From NCBI RefSeq assembly GCF_003627095.1, contig NZ_CP032627.1, positions 434,001 through 498,000 of the forward strand: a stretch of 64,000 bases of DNA. The letters run 5' to 3'. This document shows, piece by piece, positions 37,731-46,786 of the stretch. Positions within the stretch are counted from its first letter, which is position 1, and every line of letters starts with the position of its first letter. The translations under genes and the position numbers were made by a program. Below the pieces are notes generated by a model. The model saw only the letters and a list, made by a program, of their open reading frames with translations. It did not search any database and was not told the origin of the DNA. The DNA comes from Lactococcus allomyrinae (GTDB lineage Bacteria > Bacillota > Bacilli > Lactobacillales > Streptococcaceae).

Positions 37731-37768
37731 CAGCAATTTTGCTGGCTATTTGATATAATATAAAATAG
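37706..37768. promoter_or_regulatory. Large inverted repeat before fic2
   Basis: Two perfect 23-nt arms (37706-37728 and 37746-37768; first arm starts CTATTTTATATTATATCA) enclose 17 nt that themselves hold CAGCAA/TTGCTG. The right arm ends 11 bases before the fic2 ATG. It is an operator pair or a strong hairpin. Similar copies follow fic2. Confidence 0.8.
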
Positions 37769-37779
37769 AGAGGTGAGAG

Positions 37780-39033
37780 ATGAAAGACTATCAAAAGTTA
37801 AGAGTGTTAAGTTATGAGCATCCTACGGATTTTGAAAAAATTGTTGAAGGACGAAAAAATGCGATTGGGGCAGTGCATACAAGTTTATTTATCCGTCCCT
37901 TTGATGAAAAAAAAGAAATTTTACTGAATCAAAAAGAAGAGCTTTTTTATCTTATTTTACAAAAAATCTCATTACTCAAAGACAAAATGAGCGAAAATTC
38001 TCGTAAGATTGATAAACTCCTGAGCCAACTTCCTAAGATTGCAAAGGACAATATTTTTTATCATTTGTTGATTGATGAAATTCAAGCAACGAATGATATT
38101 GAGGGTGTTCAGAGTACACGTCAAGAAATTCGAGAAGCCATTACTTCGATTCTTGAAAAGTCAAAGGACAAGAAGCGGTTTAAAAGTTTAGTCAATCAGT
38201 ACATGAATTTTCAAAAATCCGAGTATAGTGAAATCAAGAAAGTTGAGGATATTCGGAGTATTTATGATGCTCTGCTGGATGATGAGATTGAGCAAAGTGA
38301 TAAGTTAGCAGAAGGGGAACTTTTTCGAACAAAATCAGTGTGGATTGTCGATTCTAAAAACTCGAAAAAAGTACACCAAGGCGTGGAAAGTCAAGAAAAT
38401 ATTATCAAGGCGCTTGATGAACTCGTGAAGTTTATGAACCGACAAGACATCCCTACATTTGAGAAAGCCTTTATCAGCCACTTTGTATTTGAAAATACGC
38501 ACCCCTTTTATGATGGAAATGGCCGAACAGGGAGATTTATACTCTGCTCCTACTTAGCACGCAAGCTTGATTATCTCTCTGCGATAGGAGTTTCTGGGGC
38601 AATATTGGATCATAAAAAAAAGTATTTGAAAGCTTTTCAAGAAGTCTCGAATCGTAGAAATTTTGGAGAGATGACTTTTTTTATCTTGGATTTATTTGAA
38701 ATTTTGCTCGAATCGCAGGAGAAAATTTTTAAAAATTTAGAGAGAGCTGATAAGCGGTTGGAAAATTCTATTGATGTTTTGAAAAAACTGTCGAAGAATA
38801 AGGATGAATTGGCGCTACTTTTTGCACTTTCTCAACAAGAAATTTTTGATATTTCAAATACAGTGACAGACATTGAGTTGACAGAAGTCTTGCAAGTATC
38901 GAGACAAAAGGTGGACAAGTTGACGACGGAATTGCGCAATCAGAGCCTGCTGATACAGACTAAGAAAAAGCCGTCGATGCATCAACTGTCAGAGAAAGTC
39001 ATTTCACAACTTAAAGAAAATTCTATTTTATAA
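37780..39033 (+). CDS. Fic-domain protein with C-terminal winged helix
   Basis: A 417-residue protein. The Fic motif HPFYDGNGRTGR is at 241-252, complete for nucleotidyl transfer. TNDIEG at 104-109 is the inhibitory [S/T]xxxE[G/N] motif. The C-terminal segment with LTEVLQVSRQKVDKLTTEL looks like a helix-turn-helix, so the protein may also bind DNA. AGGTGAG precedes the ATG. Copies of one AT-rich operator-like sequence lie on both sides of the gene, pointing to autoregulation and control of hsdR. Confidence 0.88.
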   Translation: MKDYQKLRVLSYEHPTDFEKIVEGRKNAIGAVHTSLFIRPFDEKKEILLNQKEELFYLILQKISLLKDKMSENSRKIDKLLSQLPKIAKDNIFYHLLIDEIQATNDIEGVQSTRQEIREAITSILEKSKDKKRFKSLVNQYMNFQKSEYSEIKKVEDIRSIYDALLDDEIEQSDKLAEGELFRTKSVWIVDSKNSKKVHQGVESQENIIKALDELVKFMNRQDIPTFEKAFISHFVFENTHPFYDGNGRTGRFILCSYLARKLDYLSAIGVSGAILDHKKKYLKAFQEVSNRRNFGEMTFFILDLFEILLESQEKIFKNLERADKRLENSIDVLKKLSKNKDELALLFALSQQEIFDISNTVTDIELTEVLQVSRQKVDKLTTELRNQSLLIQTKKKPSMHQLSEKVISQLKENSIL

Positions 39034-39079
39034 AACATCAAATAGAGTAAGAAAAAATGATCTCTATTTTATAAAATAG
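39023..39079. promoter_or_regulatory. Operator-like repeats between fic2 and hsdR
   Basis: A 23-nt copy starting CTATTTTATAAAACATCA (39023-39045) overlaps the fic2 stop. A 16-nt palindrome CTATTTTATAAAATAG (39064-39079) lies just before the hsdR Shine-Dalgarno. Both resemble the arms at 37706-37768. Confidence 0.7.
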
Positions 39080-39094
39080 GAATAGGAAAATTAA

Positions 39095-42000
39095 ATGTCA
39101 CAATTAACCGAAACTTTCCCAATCATCGAATCCAATAATTTCATCGTCCTAGACAAATGGACAAAACTTGAGCAAAAAGGAAACTTCCAATCCGAATCAG
39201 ACCTTGAACGTGAAATGATTTCAGATTTACAATATCAAGGCTATGACTATGCGAATGATTTAGTAACACCAGAAACGTTACTTGAAAATTTGCGTGTGCA
39301 ACTGGAAGATTTGAATGCTGTTCATTTTTCAGATAGAGAGTGGGAGCGCCTTTTATCAGAGTATCTCAATAAACCAAGTGATGGCATTATCGAATGCACT
39401 CGTAAAATTCATGATGACCATGTCTATGACTTTATTTTTGATGATGGACATATTCAAAATATTTATCTATTGGATAAGAAAAATATTGCGCGCAATAAAG
39501 TCCAAGTCATCAATCAGATGAAGCAAAGAGGGAGTCATGCGAATCGTTATGACGTGACGATTTTAGTGAATGGTTTACCTTTGGTGCAGATTGAGCTGAA
39601 AAAGCGTGGGGTGTCGATACGTGAAGCCTTTAATCAGATTCATCGTTACAGTAAAGAAAGTTTTAACGGAGAAAATTCTCTTTTCAAGTACCTCCAAATT
39701 TTTGTGATTTCAAACGGGACAGACACCCGTTATTTTGCTAATACCACCAAACGGGATAAAAATTCCTATGATTTTACCATGAATTGGGCACGTAAAGACA
39801 ATGAACCGATTAAAGATTTGAAAGATTTTACGGCGACTTTTTTAAGTAAACGGACGCTGCTCAATGTTTTGATGAACTATTCTGTGTTTGATTCGAGTAA
39901 TACGCTTTTAATCATGCGTCCTTATCAGATTGCAGCAACGGAGCGTATTCTTTGGAAAATCAAGTCCGCTCATGATTCAAAACTAAAAGCAGGGACTGAA
40001 ACAGGTGGCTATATTTGGCACACCACAGGTTCGGGGAAAACGTTGACCTCGTTTAAAGCTGCCCGTCTTGCGACGGAGCTGGACTTTATTGACAAAGTTT
40101 TCTTTGTGGTGGATCGTAAAGACCTCGACTATCAGACGATGAAAGAATATCAACGTTTTTCACCAGATAGTGTGAATGGTTCTGATAGTACAGCTGGTTT
40201 GAAGCGAAATATTGAAAAAGTAGACAATAAAATTATTGTCACAACCATTCAAAAGCTCAATAATCTCATGAAAACGACAGAGGCACATGAGATTTATGAT
40301 AAGCAAGTCGTCTTTATCTTTGATGAATGCCACCGTAGTCAATTTGGTGAAGCACAAAAGAATCTGAAAAAGAAGTTTAAGCATTATTACCAATTTGGCT
40401 TCACAGGGACACCAATTTTTCCTGAGAATGCTTTGGGGAGTGAAACCACAGCTTCTGTCTTTGGACGAGAATTACATTCATATGTGATTACGGATGCCAT
40501 TCGCGACCAAAAAGTTCTAAAATTTATGGTGGATTATAACGATGTTCGTCCGCAGTTTGCAAGGCTAGAAGCTGAAATAGATGAGAAAAAATTATCCGCG
40601 GCTGAAAATCGGCAAGCCTTACTTCATCCCACACGAATTCATGAAATTTCAGACTATATTTTAAATCATTTTGCACAAAAAACGCACCGAACAGCAGGAA
40701 AAGGGTTTAATGCGATGTTTGCTGTGTCAAGTGTTGAAGCGGCAAAACTTTACTATGAAGAACTCCAAAAATTGCAAGAAAAATCTGAGAAGAAACTGAC
40801 GATTGCGACCATCTTTTCTTTTGCAGCAAATGAAAACCAAAATGCGATTGGTGATATTGAAGATGAAACTTTTGAACCCACAGCCTTAGATTATAGCGCT
40901 AAGGAGTTTTTAACTCGTGCAATTAACGACTATAATAAGAAATTTAACGGTTCTTTTTCTGTCGAGGGGAAGAGTTTTCAAAATTATTATAAGGATTTAG
41001 CCAAACGTGTTAAAAACAAAGAGGTGGATTTGCTTCTTGTGGTCGGGATGTTTTTGACAGGTTTTGATGCGCCAACATTAAATACCTTATTTGTGGATAA
41101 AAATCTGCAGTATCATGGCTTGATTCAAGCCTTTTCACGGACTAACCGAATTTATGATGCAACAAAATCTTTTGGAAATATTGTGACCTTCCGTGATTTG
41201 GAAAGTAAAACAAAAGCGGCGATTACTTTATTTGGAAAATCTCAAACAGCAGAGGTGCTCCTTGAACGCCCCTATAACGAATATATGAATGGCTTTAAAG
41301 ATGATGAAACTGATGAAGCTAGGCGAGGTTATTTAGAGGTTGTTCATGAGCTAAAAGAGAAATTTCCAGAGCCGGATAAAATTGTTAAGGAAGCAGATAA
41401 AAAGCAATTTGTTAAACTCTTCGGTGAATTTTTGAAACTGGATAATATCTTGCAAAACTATGATGAGTTTGCAGGATTGCAGGCTTTACAAGAAATTGAT
41501 TTATCGGATGAGCAGGCTGTTGAGGAGCTCAAAACAAAATTTTATTTGGATGATGAAAAGATTCAGGAACTTGAACAACTAGAAATTCCAAATGTTCGAG
41601 AAATACAAGACTATCGCTCGACTTATAATGATATTCGCGAATGGTACACGAATGAACGACGGAACCAAAAGCAAGAAGAATCAACTGTAGATTGGGATTC
41701 GATCACTTTTGAAGTAGAGCTCTTGAAATCCCAAGAAATTAATTTGGACTATATTTTGGAACTTATTTTTGAAACAAATAAAAAGGTTTCGGATAAAGAT
41801 AAGCTGATTGATGAAATTATACGGACAATCCGCGCAAGCGTTGGAAATCGTGCGAAGGAGAGTCTAATTGTAGATTTTATCCGTCATACAGACATTGATG
41901 CGATTAAAAATCGTCCAGAGATTCTTGAGAAGTTTTATTCTTTTGCGCAAAAAGAGCAACAAAAAGAAGTACATGATTTGATTCAAGAAGAAGGGTTAAA

Positions 42001-42193
42001 TCCTGAGAGTGCTATAAGGTATATTCGCGCATCTCTTAAACAAGAATATGCGAGTGAAAATGGCAATGCTCTTAATGAAAGCCTCCCTAAAATGAGCCCT
42101 CTCAATCCGGTATATCATACGAAAAAACAAACAGTTTTTGAAAAGATAAGTGCTTTTGTTGAGAAATTTAAGGGAATTGGTGGCAACATATAA
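39095..42193 (+). CDS. hsdR: Type I restriction endonuclease subunit
   Basis: A 1032-residue motor and nuclease subunit of EcoR124I type (type Ic). The PD-(D/E)xK nuclease has Asp153 (RYDVTILV) and Glu167-Leu-Lys169 (VQIELKKR). The helicase has Walker [12 protein letters not shown] (310-319), DECH at 410-413 and FTGTPIF. The C-terminal helical part contacts HsdM/HsdS. No break is seen. Being type Ic agrees with its PrrC partner. It is separated from prrC by fic2 and its operator-like repeats. Confidence 0.95.
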   Translation: MSQLTETFPIIESNNFIVLDKWTKLEQKGNFQSESDLEREMISDLQYQGYDYANDLVTPETLLENLRVQLEDLNAVHFSDREWERLLSEYLNKPSDGIIECTRKIHDDHVYDFIFDDGHIQNIYLLDKKNIARNKVQVINQMKQRGSHANRYDVTILVNGLPLVQIELKKRGVSIREAFNQIHRYSKESFNGENSLFKYLQIFVISNGTDTRYFANTTKRDKNSYDFTMNWARKDNEPIKDLKDFTATFLSKRTLLNVLMNYSVFDSSNTLLIMRPYQIAATERILWKIKSAHDSKLKAGTETGGYIWHTTGSGKTLTSFKAARLATELDFIDKVFFVVDRKDLDYQTMKEYQRFSPDSVNGSDSTAGLKRNIEKVDNKIIVTTIQKLNNLMKTTEAHEIYDKQVVFIFDECHRSQFGEAQKNLKKKFKHYYQFGFTGTPIFPENALGSETTASVFGRELHSYVITDAIRDQKVLKFMVDYNDVRPQFARLEAEIDEKKLSAAENRQALLHPTRIHEISDYILNHFAQKTHRTAGKGFNAMFAVSSVEAAKLYYEELQKLQEKSEKKLTIATIFSFAANENQNAIGDIEDETFEPTALDYSAKEFLTRAINDYNKKFNGSFSVEGKSFQNYYKDLAKRVKNKEVDLLLVVGMFLTGFDAPTLNTLFVDKNLQYHGLIQAFSRTNRIYDATKSFGNIVTFRDLESKTKAAITLFGKSQTAEVLLERPYNEYMNGFKDDETDEARRGYLEVVHELKEKFPEPDKIVKEADKKQFVKLFGEFLKLDNILQNYDEFAGLQALQEIDLSDEQAVEELKTKFYLDDEKIQELEQLEIPNVREIQDYRSTYNDIREWYTNERRNQKQEESTVDWDSITFEVELLKSQEINLDYILELIFETNKKVSDKDKLIDEIIRTIRASVGNRAKESLIVDFIRHTDIDAIKNRPEILEKFYSFAQKEQQKEVHDLIQEEGLNPESAIRYIRASLKQEYASENGNALNESLPKMSPLNPVYHTKKQTVFEKISAFVEKFKGIGGNI

Positions 42194-42269
42194 AATCTAT
42201 TTCCGAATTCTGAAATTTAGTGGATATTGAAAGTGATGAACTAGGAAAATGTAGAAGAAAGAGGTCCAA

Positions 42270-42653
42270 ATGACGATACCAAAAGTTATTGAAGAGGTCG
42301 GGTTTGATTTTGATTGGGAGCCACAGGAGGTGTGGGCGCTTGATTATCCGACGGAAGTGATGGAATTGCAACGGTTGGCGTGGCATTTTGATTTGCCTTT
42401 TTGGAATGATGGGGAAAAGTGGTACGCGCTTAAACCGATTGATGTCGCCAACTTTCCAGAGCAATATGCTAAAGAATACGAGCGGACGATGCAGGCGGAT
42501 CTTGCTTATCCGATTGACATTATGGAAAATAAGGGGCGATATGTGATTTTGGATGGTTTGCATCGTTTGCTGAAAGCCAAGCTGCTCGGACTGGAAAGGG
42601 TAGATGTGCGTGTCATTCCGCGTAGCGAAATTCCAAATTTGAGTAAAAGCTAA
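42270..42653 (+). CDS. ParB/sulfiredoxin-fold-like hypothetical protein
   Basis: A 127-residue protein. The segment YVILDGLHRLLKAKLLG (about 91-107) matches the DGxHR nucleotide-binding loop of the ParB/Srx superfamily. The N-terminal half is acidic and rich in Trp. No DNA-binding domain is attached, so it is not a partition protein. AGAAAGAGG precedes the ATG. Its stop codon is 3 bases before the PurBox of purM. Function unknown. Confidence 0.6.
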   Translation: MTIPKVIEEVGFDFDWEPQEVWALDYPTEVMELQRLAWHFDLPFWNDGEKWYALKPIDVANFPEQYAKEYERTMQADLAYPIDIMENKGRYVILDGLHRLLKAKLLGLERVDVRVIPRSEIPNLSKS

Positions 42654-42655
42654 AT

Positions 42656-42727
42656 CCGAACAATAAATTTAAAAAGTTCTAGTATTGCCTGCTGGAGCTT
42701 TTTATTTCCGAACAAATCATTTAGTAT
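42656..42727 (+). promoter_or_regulatory. purM promoter with two PurBoxes and embedded terminator
   Basis: CCGAACAAT (42656-42664), second box CCGAACAAA exactly 52 bp on (42708-42716), and -10 TAGTAT (42722-42727) 66 bp after the first. Between the boxes a terminator hairpin AAAAAGTTCTAG/CTGGAGCTTTTT (42671-42702) ends the previous gene. Confidence 0.85.
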
Positions 42728-42762
42728 AGAGTTATACTAAATGTGAAATTGGGGATGGAATA

Positions 42763-43781
42763 GTGTCTGAAAATGCGTATGCAAAATCTGGTGTGGATGT
42801 GGAAGCTGGCTATGAGGTGGTTTCGCGGATTAAAAAGCACGTCAAGCGGACGGAGCGTGTAGGTGTGCTGGGCGCGCTGGGGGATTTGGCGGTGCTTTTG
42901 ACTTGTCGGCGCTGAAGGAATATGACGAGCCTGTGCTGATTTCGGGGACGGATGGCGTTGGGACGAAACTGGTGCTGGCGATTGAAAATGACCGCCACGA
43001 TACGATTGGGATTGACTGTGTGGCGATGTGCGTGAATGATATTATCGCTGCGGGCGCGGAGCCGTTGTATTTTTTGGATTATATTGCGATTGGCAAGACG
43101 AAGCCTGAGAAGCTGGAGCGCGTGATTGCGGGAGTGGCTGAGGGCTGTGTGCAGGCTGGAAGCGCGCTGATTGGCGGCGAAACGGCGGAACATCCTGGCG
43201 TGATGCCTGAGGATGACTATGATATTGCGGGATTTGCGGTTGGGATTGCGGAGAAGTCGAAGCTGATTGATGGCGAGAAAAATGTCGTTGCAGGCGATGT
43301 GTTGCTGGGCTTGGCTTCATCTGGAATTCACTCGAATGGTTATTCGCTGGTGCGCAAGGTTTTTGCGGATTTTGATTTGAAGGAGACCTTGCCAGAGCTG
43401 AACGGCAAAAAGCTGATTGATGAGCTGCTTGAGCCAACGCATATCTACGTTCGCGAGCTTTTGCCTTTGATTAAAGAAAAGAAAATCAAGGGAATTTCTC
43501 ATATTACTGGCGGTGGCTTTATTGAAAATATTCCGAGAATGTTCGGAAATGGACTTGCTGCGGAGATTGTTGAGGGGAGCTGGGAAGTCTTGCCGATTTT
43601 CAAAGCGCTTGAAAAATATGGAAAAATCAAGCACGAAGAAATGTTTGAGATTTTCAATATGGGTCTTGGTATGGTGTTGGCGGTTTCGCCTGAAAATGTG
43701 GCAGCAGTGAAGAGTGAGCTTGGTGCTTTTGAGATTGGTAAAATGGTGGAACGGACGGATAAGGCGGTTATAATTAAGTGA
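42763..43781 (+). pseudogene. purM: AIR synthetase gene with one-base deletion
   Basis: PurM closes the imidazole ring to form AIR. The GTG start at 42763 follows GGGGATGG. The first 40 residues ([19 protein letters not shown]...) are normal up to GALG. At 42879-42883 the sequence has five G residues where six would keep frame. As read, translation runs to TGA at 42913. With one G added, the frame gives [13 protein letters not shown] and continues with [15 protein letters not shown] to the normal end, 339 residues. It is either a real purine-auxotroph mutation or a homopolymer error. Confidence 0.9.
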
Positions 43782-43889
43782 AAACTGCGCTTGGTAGCAG
43801 CGTAGAAATTTAGGAAAAAATCCGTAGAATTGATGAAATCAATGAGGATTTTTTATCTAATTTCCTAGCTGCTAGCGTAGTTTTCTGGA
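43779..43889. repeat. Long nested hairpin between purM and purN
   Basis: Outer arms AAAACTGCGCT/AGCGTAGTTTT, middle AATTTAGGAAA/AATTTCCTAGC and inner AAAAAATCC/GGATTTTTT fold into one imperfect stem. The complement contains GCTAGGAAATTAGATAAAA, shared with the repeat at 48451, so it is an inverted family member. It may also attenuate transcription between the two genes. Confidence 0.65.
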
Positions 43890-43900
43890 TAGGAGATCAA

Positions 43901-44443
43901 ATGAATATAGCGGTTTTTGCGTCAGGAAATGGTTCTAATTTTCAGGTATTAGCGGAGAAATTTCCAAATAATGTGAAGTTGGCATTTTCTGACCATCATG
44001 AGGCTTATGTATTGAAACGTGCGGAAAAGTTGAATGTTCCAGCTGTAAGCTTTGAGTTGAAAGAGTTTATTAATAAAGCGACTTATGAATCAGAGCTGGT
44101 TGAGATTTTAGAGCGTGAAAAGATAGATTTGGTTGTACTTGCTGGTTATATGAAGATTATTGGTCCAACTCTGCTGAAGAAGTATGGGGGAAGAATTATC
44201 AATATTCATCCATCATTTTTGCCTAATTTTGCAGGTTCACCGCACGCGATCGAAGAAAGCTGGGAAGCCAATCGTGGACTGGGTGTGACGGTGCATTATG
44301 TTGATGAGGGTGTGGATACGGGTGATGTGATTGCGCAAGTGACGCTACCTTACCTTGAGAATCTAGCAGAATATGAGCAAAGCGTGCATGAGGTGGAATA
44401 TCGACTTTATCCTGATGTGATAGAAAAGATGATTTGTAGGTAA
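43901..44443 (+). CDS. purN: GAR transformylase
   Basis: A 180-residue enzyme that formylates glycinamide ribonucleotide with 10-formyl-THF. It begins MNIAVFASGNGSNFQ. The active-site segment is IINIHPSFLPNFAGS with the catalytic Asn-His, and VHYVDEGVDTGDVI carries the catalytic Asp. TAGGAGATC precedes the ATG. No PurBox lies before it, so it is probably transcribed with purM through the intervening hairpin. Confidence 0.96.
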   Translation: MNIAVFASGNGSNFQVLAEKFPNNVKLAFSDHHEAYVLKRAEKLNVPAVSFELKEFINKATYESELVEILEREKIDLVVLAGYMKIIGPTLLKKYGGRIINIHPSFLPNFAGSPHAIEESWEANRGLGVTVHYVDEGVDTGDVIAQVTLPYLENLAEYEQSVHEVEYRLYPDVIEKMICR

Positions 44444-44450
44444 TCATCAC

Positions 44451-45049
44451 TGTTCAACTCTTAGAAATCATGCTTGAAAGTCACAGTACGTGTTATTTTT
44501 GTTGATTATTTGTTTAGGAGCTAAGACTCCAAGAGAAAAAATACACGAGAATTTATTTTTCGCAGATCGAAAGTAGTCTGTTTAAAAGTAAAGATGAGTT
44601 ATACTAGTTACACTTTAAAATCCAATAGGATTTTATACGTTCGCTCTAAACGAAGATAAAATGGTTAGTAGCAACTGGGGGTGTGTCTTTTGTTTAGAAG
44701 CTGAGCAAAGCGGAGATAGAGTGATGGATATCTGTGGTGTGAAATGAACGTAGACTGTCTACAGAATGGTGCACTGAATATATGTCATAGCGCTGTTTCT
44801 TTGCCGTGAAGTTATATTGCAACATCAATCCGTTGTTGGCTTCCCAATGGATTAGCTATGGTATAAGTTGCTAGTAGTAGCTGGCTTCTTTTTTGTGAAA
44901 ATAAAAGCTCTGAAAAGTTTTTTCAGAGTTTTTATACAAGGAAATTCCTACTAGTTCAGCTTTACTACCTTGCACTTATGTAAAGAGTGTGGCTTGTGTG
45001 AAACTCAAACTTTTAACTCCTAAGAAGAGTTTTTAGAAGTTAAACAATA
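44451..45049. other. 600-bp non-coding stretch
   Basis: No gene is visible. It holds a hairpin GGAG-CTAAGA-CTCC (44517-44530) of the TAAA-loop family. A segment TAGTTACACTTTAAAA followed by AGGATTTTATAC (44606-44638) resembles 1071-1104. A terminator lies at 44903 and a 25-nt word at 45031-45055 repeats at 56972. Confidence 0.5.
44903..44934. terminator. Terminator in the purN downstream region
   Basis: CTCTGAAAA and TTTTCAGAG around GTT, then TTTTT. Confidence 0.7.
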
Positions 45050-45751
45050 TTAGAATTTCAGATAGCCTGTATGATAAGAGATTACGCCATCGAGGTCATA
45101 AGATTTAATTTTCGAAAGTGAGGCTTCAGCTTTTTCGTTGTCCCAAGTCATGGCTGGATTTGAGCCGTGAAGTTCGTTGTTGTTTGCGATATTTGCGGCA
45201 TCACCGACGACCATGATTTTGCTGCTGCGAAGGTAGAAACTAGCATGACCTGGGGTGTGTCCTGGTGTGAAGACAGTTTCTATGCCACCGCATAGGTCAA
45301 GGACGTCTCCATCACGAAGAAGAGTGTCAACAGGAAGTTGAGCCGTAGCAAAGCCTGTTTTTAGCATATTGTAAAAGGGGAGTTCAGTTGGGGAAAGAGT
45401 GTTTTTGCGTTGCTCTAAAGCATCAAGTTTGGTTGGTGTTTTCTTGCCATCAATGAAAGGGGCATCAATTTCATGAGCATAAACTTTGGCTTGAGGGGCA
45501 AAGTCGAGAAGTTCACGAGTGCCACCAATGTGGTCAATATCTTGATGAGTTAAGAGAATTTCTGTCAAATCTTTAACATCAAAACCTGCATTTTTGATAG
45601 TTTGAGCAATGATTTCACCTGAACTTGGGAGTCCAGCATCAATAAGGATGAGATGGTTATCATTCCATATCAGGGTTGGATAAAGGGTCATGGTTTGCTC
45701 ACCTCTAGGGATTTTGACTTCGAGCATTTCAACGTTTTCAGCAATTTTCAT
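45050..45751 (-). CDS. Metallo-beta-lactamase-fold hydrolase
   Basis: A 233-residue cytosolic hydrolase. The metal motif reads LTHQDIDHIGG: His69, Asp71, Asp73, His74, so the second His of the usual HxHxDH is Asp, a variant seen in some family members. FTPGHTPGHASFY supplies the next His, VVGDAAN the Asp and ISYHTGY the last His. I chose ATG 45751 because AGAAAGGA lies upstream; the frame stays open 57 codons further but without a start signal. Substrate unknown. It is divergent from hprT. Confidence 0.85.
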   Translation of the reverse strand: MKIAENVEMLEVKIPRGEQTMTLYPTLIWNDNHLILIDAGLPSSGEIIAQTIKNAGFDVKDLTEILLTHQDIDHIGGTRELLDFAPQAKVYAHEIDAPFIDGKKTPTKLDALEQRKNTLSPTELPFYNMLKTGFATAQLPVDTLLRDGDVLDLCGGIETVFTPGHTPGHASFYLRSSKIMVVGDAANIANNNELHGSNPAMTWDNEKAEASLSKIKSYDLDGVISYHTGYLKF

Positions 45752-45839
45752 TTTTTGATTCCTTTCTTGTTCAAATCGTGTATCTTTATTATAAACTAAA
45801 AAATAGAGAAAACGTTTTTTGATAAACCATTCGATATTT

Positions 45840-45912
45840 CCGAACAATAAAAGGAGAAAAAATGGCTTAGAGGTGATTATTCCTTTTTGTTTATTGAAAA
45901 ATACACTAAAAT
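45840..45912 (+). promoter_or_regulatory. hprT promoter with PurBox
   Basis: CCGAACAAT (45840-45848) stands 67 bp before -10 TAAAAT (45907-45912). No second box and no hairpin lie between, unlike at the other purine genes. Confidence 0.75.
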
Positions 45913-45991
45913 AGAGGAGCATCCTAAAATTACCCTAGAACTTTGGTTTTTTAGGAAAGATTTACTAGAGTTTATGAAAATGGAGAAAAAA

Positions 45992-46534
45992 ATGCATCCA
46001 CATTTAAAAGAAGTTTTATTTACTAGAGAAGAAATTGCTGTGCGCGTGAAAGAGTTAGCAGCGGTGATTTCACAGGACTATGCAGGAAAAAATCCACTAG
46101 TTGTCGGTATTTTGAAAGGGTCAATCATGTTTACTGTTGATCTGCTCAAGGAGCTTTCGATTGATGCGGAGGTTGATTTTATGGACGTGACGAGCTACGG
46201 TTACGGGATTTCTTCATCGGGCGAGGTGAGAATTTTGAAGGATTTATCAACCGTGGCGCATGGACGTGATATTTTGATTGTAGAGGACATCATTGATACA
46301 GGAAATACTTTGCTCTATCTGAAAGGCCTGCTTGAAGAGCGGCAGGCGAAATCCGTGAAAATTATTTCATTTTTGGACAAGCCTGCTGGGCGAAAAGTGG
46401 CGATTGAAGCAGATTATGTCGGTTTTGAGGTTCCTGATGAATTTATCGTTGGTTATGGGATTGATTATGCGGAACGCTATCGTCAACTGCCTTACATTGG
46501 GGTGTTTAATCAGGAATTTTTGATTAAAGACTGA
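45992..46534 (+). CDS. hprT: Hypoxanthine-guanine phosphoribosyltransferase
   Basis: A 180-residue salvage enzyme that makes IMP and GMP from bases and PRPP. The PRPP loop reads ILIVEDIIDTGNTL, and the base-binding FLDKPAGRK and GFEVPDEFIVGYGIDY segments are present. I chose ATG 45992 with GGAG at the right distance; the frame is open further upstream, with an in-frame ATG at 45974. PurBox control places it in the same regulon as the de novo genes. Confidence 0.94.
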   Translation: MHPHLKEVLFTREEIAVRVKELAAVISQDYAGKNPLVVGILKGSIMFTVDLLKELSIDAEVDFMDVTSYGYGISSSGEVRILKDLSTVAHGRDILIVEDIIDTGNTLLYLKGLLEERQAKSVKIISFLDKPAGRKVAIEADYVGFEVPDEFIVGYGIDYAERYRQLPYIGVFNQEFLIKD

Positions 46535-46630
46535 GTTTTTGGTCTGATGATGGTCTGTCAGCACTGACAAGATGAGTGTATATCTTTGTTTTTTGTCAGA
46601 TGTTGTAAACAAAAATAAAAAATAGCATTT

Positions 46631-46702
46631 CCGAACAATAAACCTGAAAAGTCTTAGAAATTTACTCTAGGACTTTTTATTCGCGAACAATAAGCTTAAA
46701 AT
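46631..46702 (+). promoter_or_regulatory. purH promoter with two PurBoxes and embedded terminator
   Basis: CCGAACAAT (46631-46639), second box GCGAACAAT exactly 52 bp on (46683-46691), -10 TAAAAT (46697-46702) 66 bp after the first. The hairpin AAAAGTCTTAGA/CTCTAGGACTTTTT (46647-46678) lies between and ends hprT. Confidence 0.85.
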
Positions 46703-46716
46703 AGATTTATAAACTT

Positions 46717-46753
46717 CTGTCAGTATACTGACAGGCTGTCAGCGCGCTGATAG
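46717..46753 (+). other. Two tandem palindromes in the purH leader
   Basis: CTGTCAGTATACTGACAG is directly followed by GCTGTCAGCGCGCTGATAG, both able to form hairpins in the 5' untranslated RNA ahead of the TTG start. Confidence 0.6.
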
Positions 46754-46786
46754 AGATAAAATAATGTTAAAAGCGAGGATATAAAG

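Noticed and set aside
37706-37768. Inverted repeat as an insertion-sequence end or phase-variable invertible element
   Set aside because: No transposase or recombinase and no target duplication nearby; the repeated copies after fic2 fit operators better.
45852-45870. Minimal ORF ATG-GCT-TAG with a perfect AAGGAG before hprT
   Set aside because: It lies upstream of the hprT -10, so it is not in that transcript; likely chance or a relic resembling the purE start.
46717-46753. purH leader hairpins as a purine riboswitch
   Set aside because: They are copies of the dispersed palindrome; no conserved purine-aptamer core is visible.
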